NCBI GenBank assembly: GCA_902806395.1
Contig: CADCWH010000179.1
Span: 1-6,415 of the forward strand
Direction of reading: 5' to 3'
Length of the DNA: 6,415 nucleotides
DNA from: an uncultured Thermomicrobiales bacterium
GTDB taxonomy: Bacteria; Chloroflexota; Chloroflexia; Thermomicrobiales; UBA6265
Shown: positions 5,835 through 6,415 of the stretch, piece after piece
How positions within the stretch are numbered: position 1 is the first letter of the stretch
Layout of the letters: each line of letters starts with the position of its first letter
Program-made: the position numbers and the translations under genes
Notes under the pieces: generated by a model
Database searches by the model: none
Told to the model about the DNA's origin: nothing
Seen by the model: the letters and a program-made list of their open reading frames with translations, nothing else

Positions 5835-6415
5835 ATGACCTCGGCCCCGACCACGTCACGCCCACGTCTCGTTGTCCTGCTCATGGCCCTGGTCACCGTG
5901 GTCGCCCCCGTGGCCATCGGGATCGCCCCCGCCGGTGCCCAGGGCGGCGGAGACCCCGACCTGTCCACCTTCAGCGTCACGCTGGAGCCGCTGATCAGCG
6001 GATTCGATCAACCCCTGGGCGTCGTCCAGCCAGACGACGGCACCGGCCGGCTCTTCGTCGTGGAGCAGCCCGGCAGGGTCCAGGTCGTCTCCGACGGCGT
6101 GATCTCCCCTGAACCGTTTCTGGACATCACCAATCGGGTCGGTTCCGACGGCTCCGAGCAGGGCCTGCTGAGCATCGCCTTCCACCCTGCCTACGCCGAC
6201 AATGGCCTGTTCTACGTCAACTACACCGACCTCGAAGGTTACTCGGTCATCGCGCGGTACGCCGTCACGGCCGACCCGGCCGTGGCCGACCCAGACAGCG
6301 AACAGGTGCTGATGCGGGTCGACCAGCCCTACCCGAACCACAACGGCGGCCTGGTCCTCTTCGGACCCGACGGCTATCTCTACGCCGGGTTCGGCGATGG
6401 TGGCTCCGGCGGTGA
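5835..6415 (+). CDS. PQQ-dependent sugar dehydrogenase (GSDH family), N-terminal part, secreted
   Basis: The first 193 residues are present and the gene runs off the right edge. Soluble quinoprotein dehydrogenases of this six-bladed beta-propeller family oxidise aldose sugars outside the cytoplasmic membrane with PQQ and pass the electrons on to acceptors. Residues 8-11 carry two arginines, and 12-33 form a hydrophobic core followed by APAGAQG. This is a classic signal peptide with likely cleavage after AGA (near residue 35). Mature-domain landmarks are FDQPLGVV (57-64), GRLFVVEQPGRV (71-82), EQGLLSIAFHPAYADNGLFYVNY (108-130), and NHNGGLVLFGPDGYLYAGFGDGG (168-190). His169 matches the catalytic base of Acinetobacter soluble glucose dehydrogenase, and GDGG contributes to the active site. 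The start is supported by GGAAGGA (5820-5826), 8 bases upstream. Whether a cytochrome or lipoprotein domain follows cannot be seen. Confidence 0.92.
   Translation, partial: MTSAPTTSRPRLVVLLMALVTVVAPVAIGIAPAGAQGGGDPDLSTFSVTLEPLISGFDQPLGVVQPDDGTGRLFVVEQPGRVQVVSDGVISPEPFLDITNRVGSDGSEQGLLSIAFHPAYADNGLFYVNYTDLEGYSVIARYAVTADPAVADPDSEQVLMRVDQPYPNHNGGLVLFGPDGYLYAGFGDGGSGG

Noticed and set aside
4985..5980. Minus-strand open frame extending upstream of the MOSC start across sugE.
   Set aside because: It is antisense to sugE and to the dehydrogenase signal peptide. Homology and the ribosome site place the MOSC start at 4984.

Overview
This window comes from a GC-rich bacterial chromosome, apparently a non-actinobacterial lineage that may use coenzyme F420. 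A Thermomicrobia-like or other Chloroflexota genome is my best guess, but it rests only on gene content and codon use, not on a marker gene. All recognisable genes are metabolic or housekeeping. There is no rRNA, tRNA, insertion sequence, phage gene or CRISPR array.

Layout from left to right. Bases 2-346 (+) hold the C-terminal end of a PLP-dependent threonine/serine dehydratase-type enzyme. It converges on a two-gene heme unit read leftwards: hemH (ferrochelatase, 2927-1941) followed by hemY (FAD-dependent porphyrinogen oxidase, 1941-424), which share one base in a TGATG overlap. A divergent intergenic region of about 280 bp follows, with a candidate -10 box abutted by a perfect dyad. Next comes a luciferase-like, probably F420-dependent oxidoreductase (3211-4134, +). 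It converges on a YiiM-like MOSC-domain protein read leftwards from 4984. The conserved MOSC domain ends near 4300, but its frame has no stop codon there and stays open to 3440, antisense to the oxidoreductase. This suggests a frameshift, stop loss or assembly error. After a second divergent region, sugE/gdx, a small four-helix guanidinium-exporter-type SMR protein, lies at 5279-5599 (+). Finally, a secreted PQQ-dependent sugar dehydrogenase starts at 5835 and runs off the right edge.

How the genes relate. Only hemH and hemY form a clear functional unit, the last steps of heme synthesis. Their residue pattern (Tyr in the MAYG motif, no cysteines in HemH, coupling to a HemY-type oxidase) is compatible with the coproporphyrin-dependent route. 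The other genes look like independent transcription units. I see no undescribed multi-gene system. The points most worth a second look are the missing MOSC stop codon, the start and coupling features of the heme pair, substitutions at SugE positions that line the pocket in studied relatives, and three intergenic dyads.
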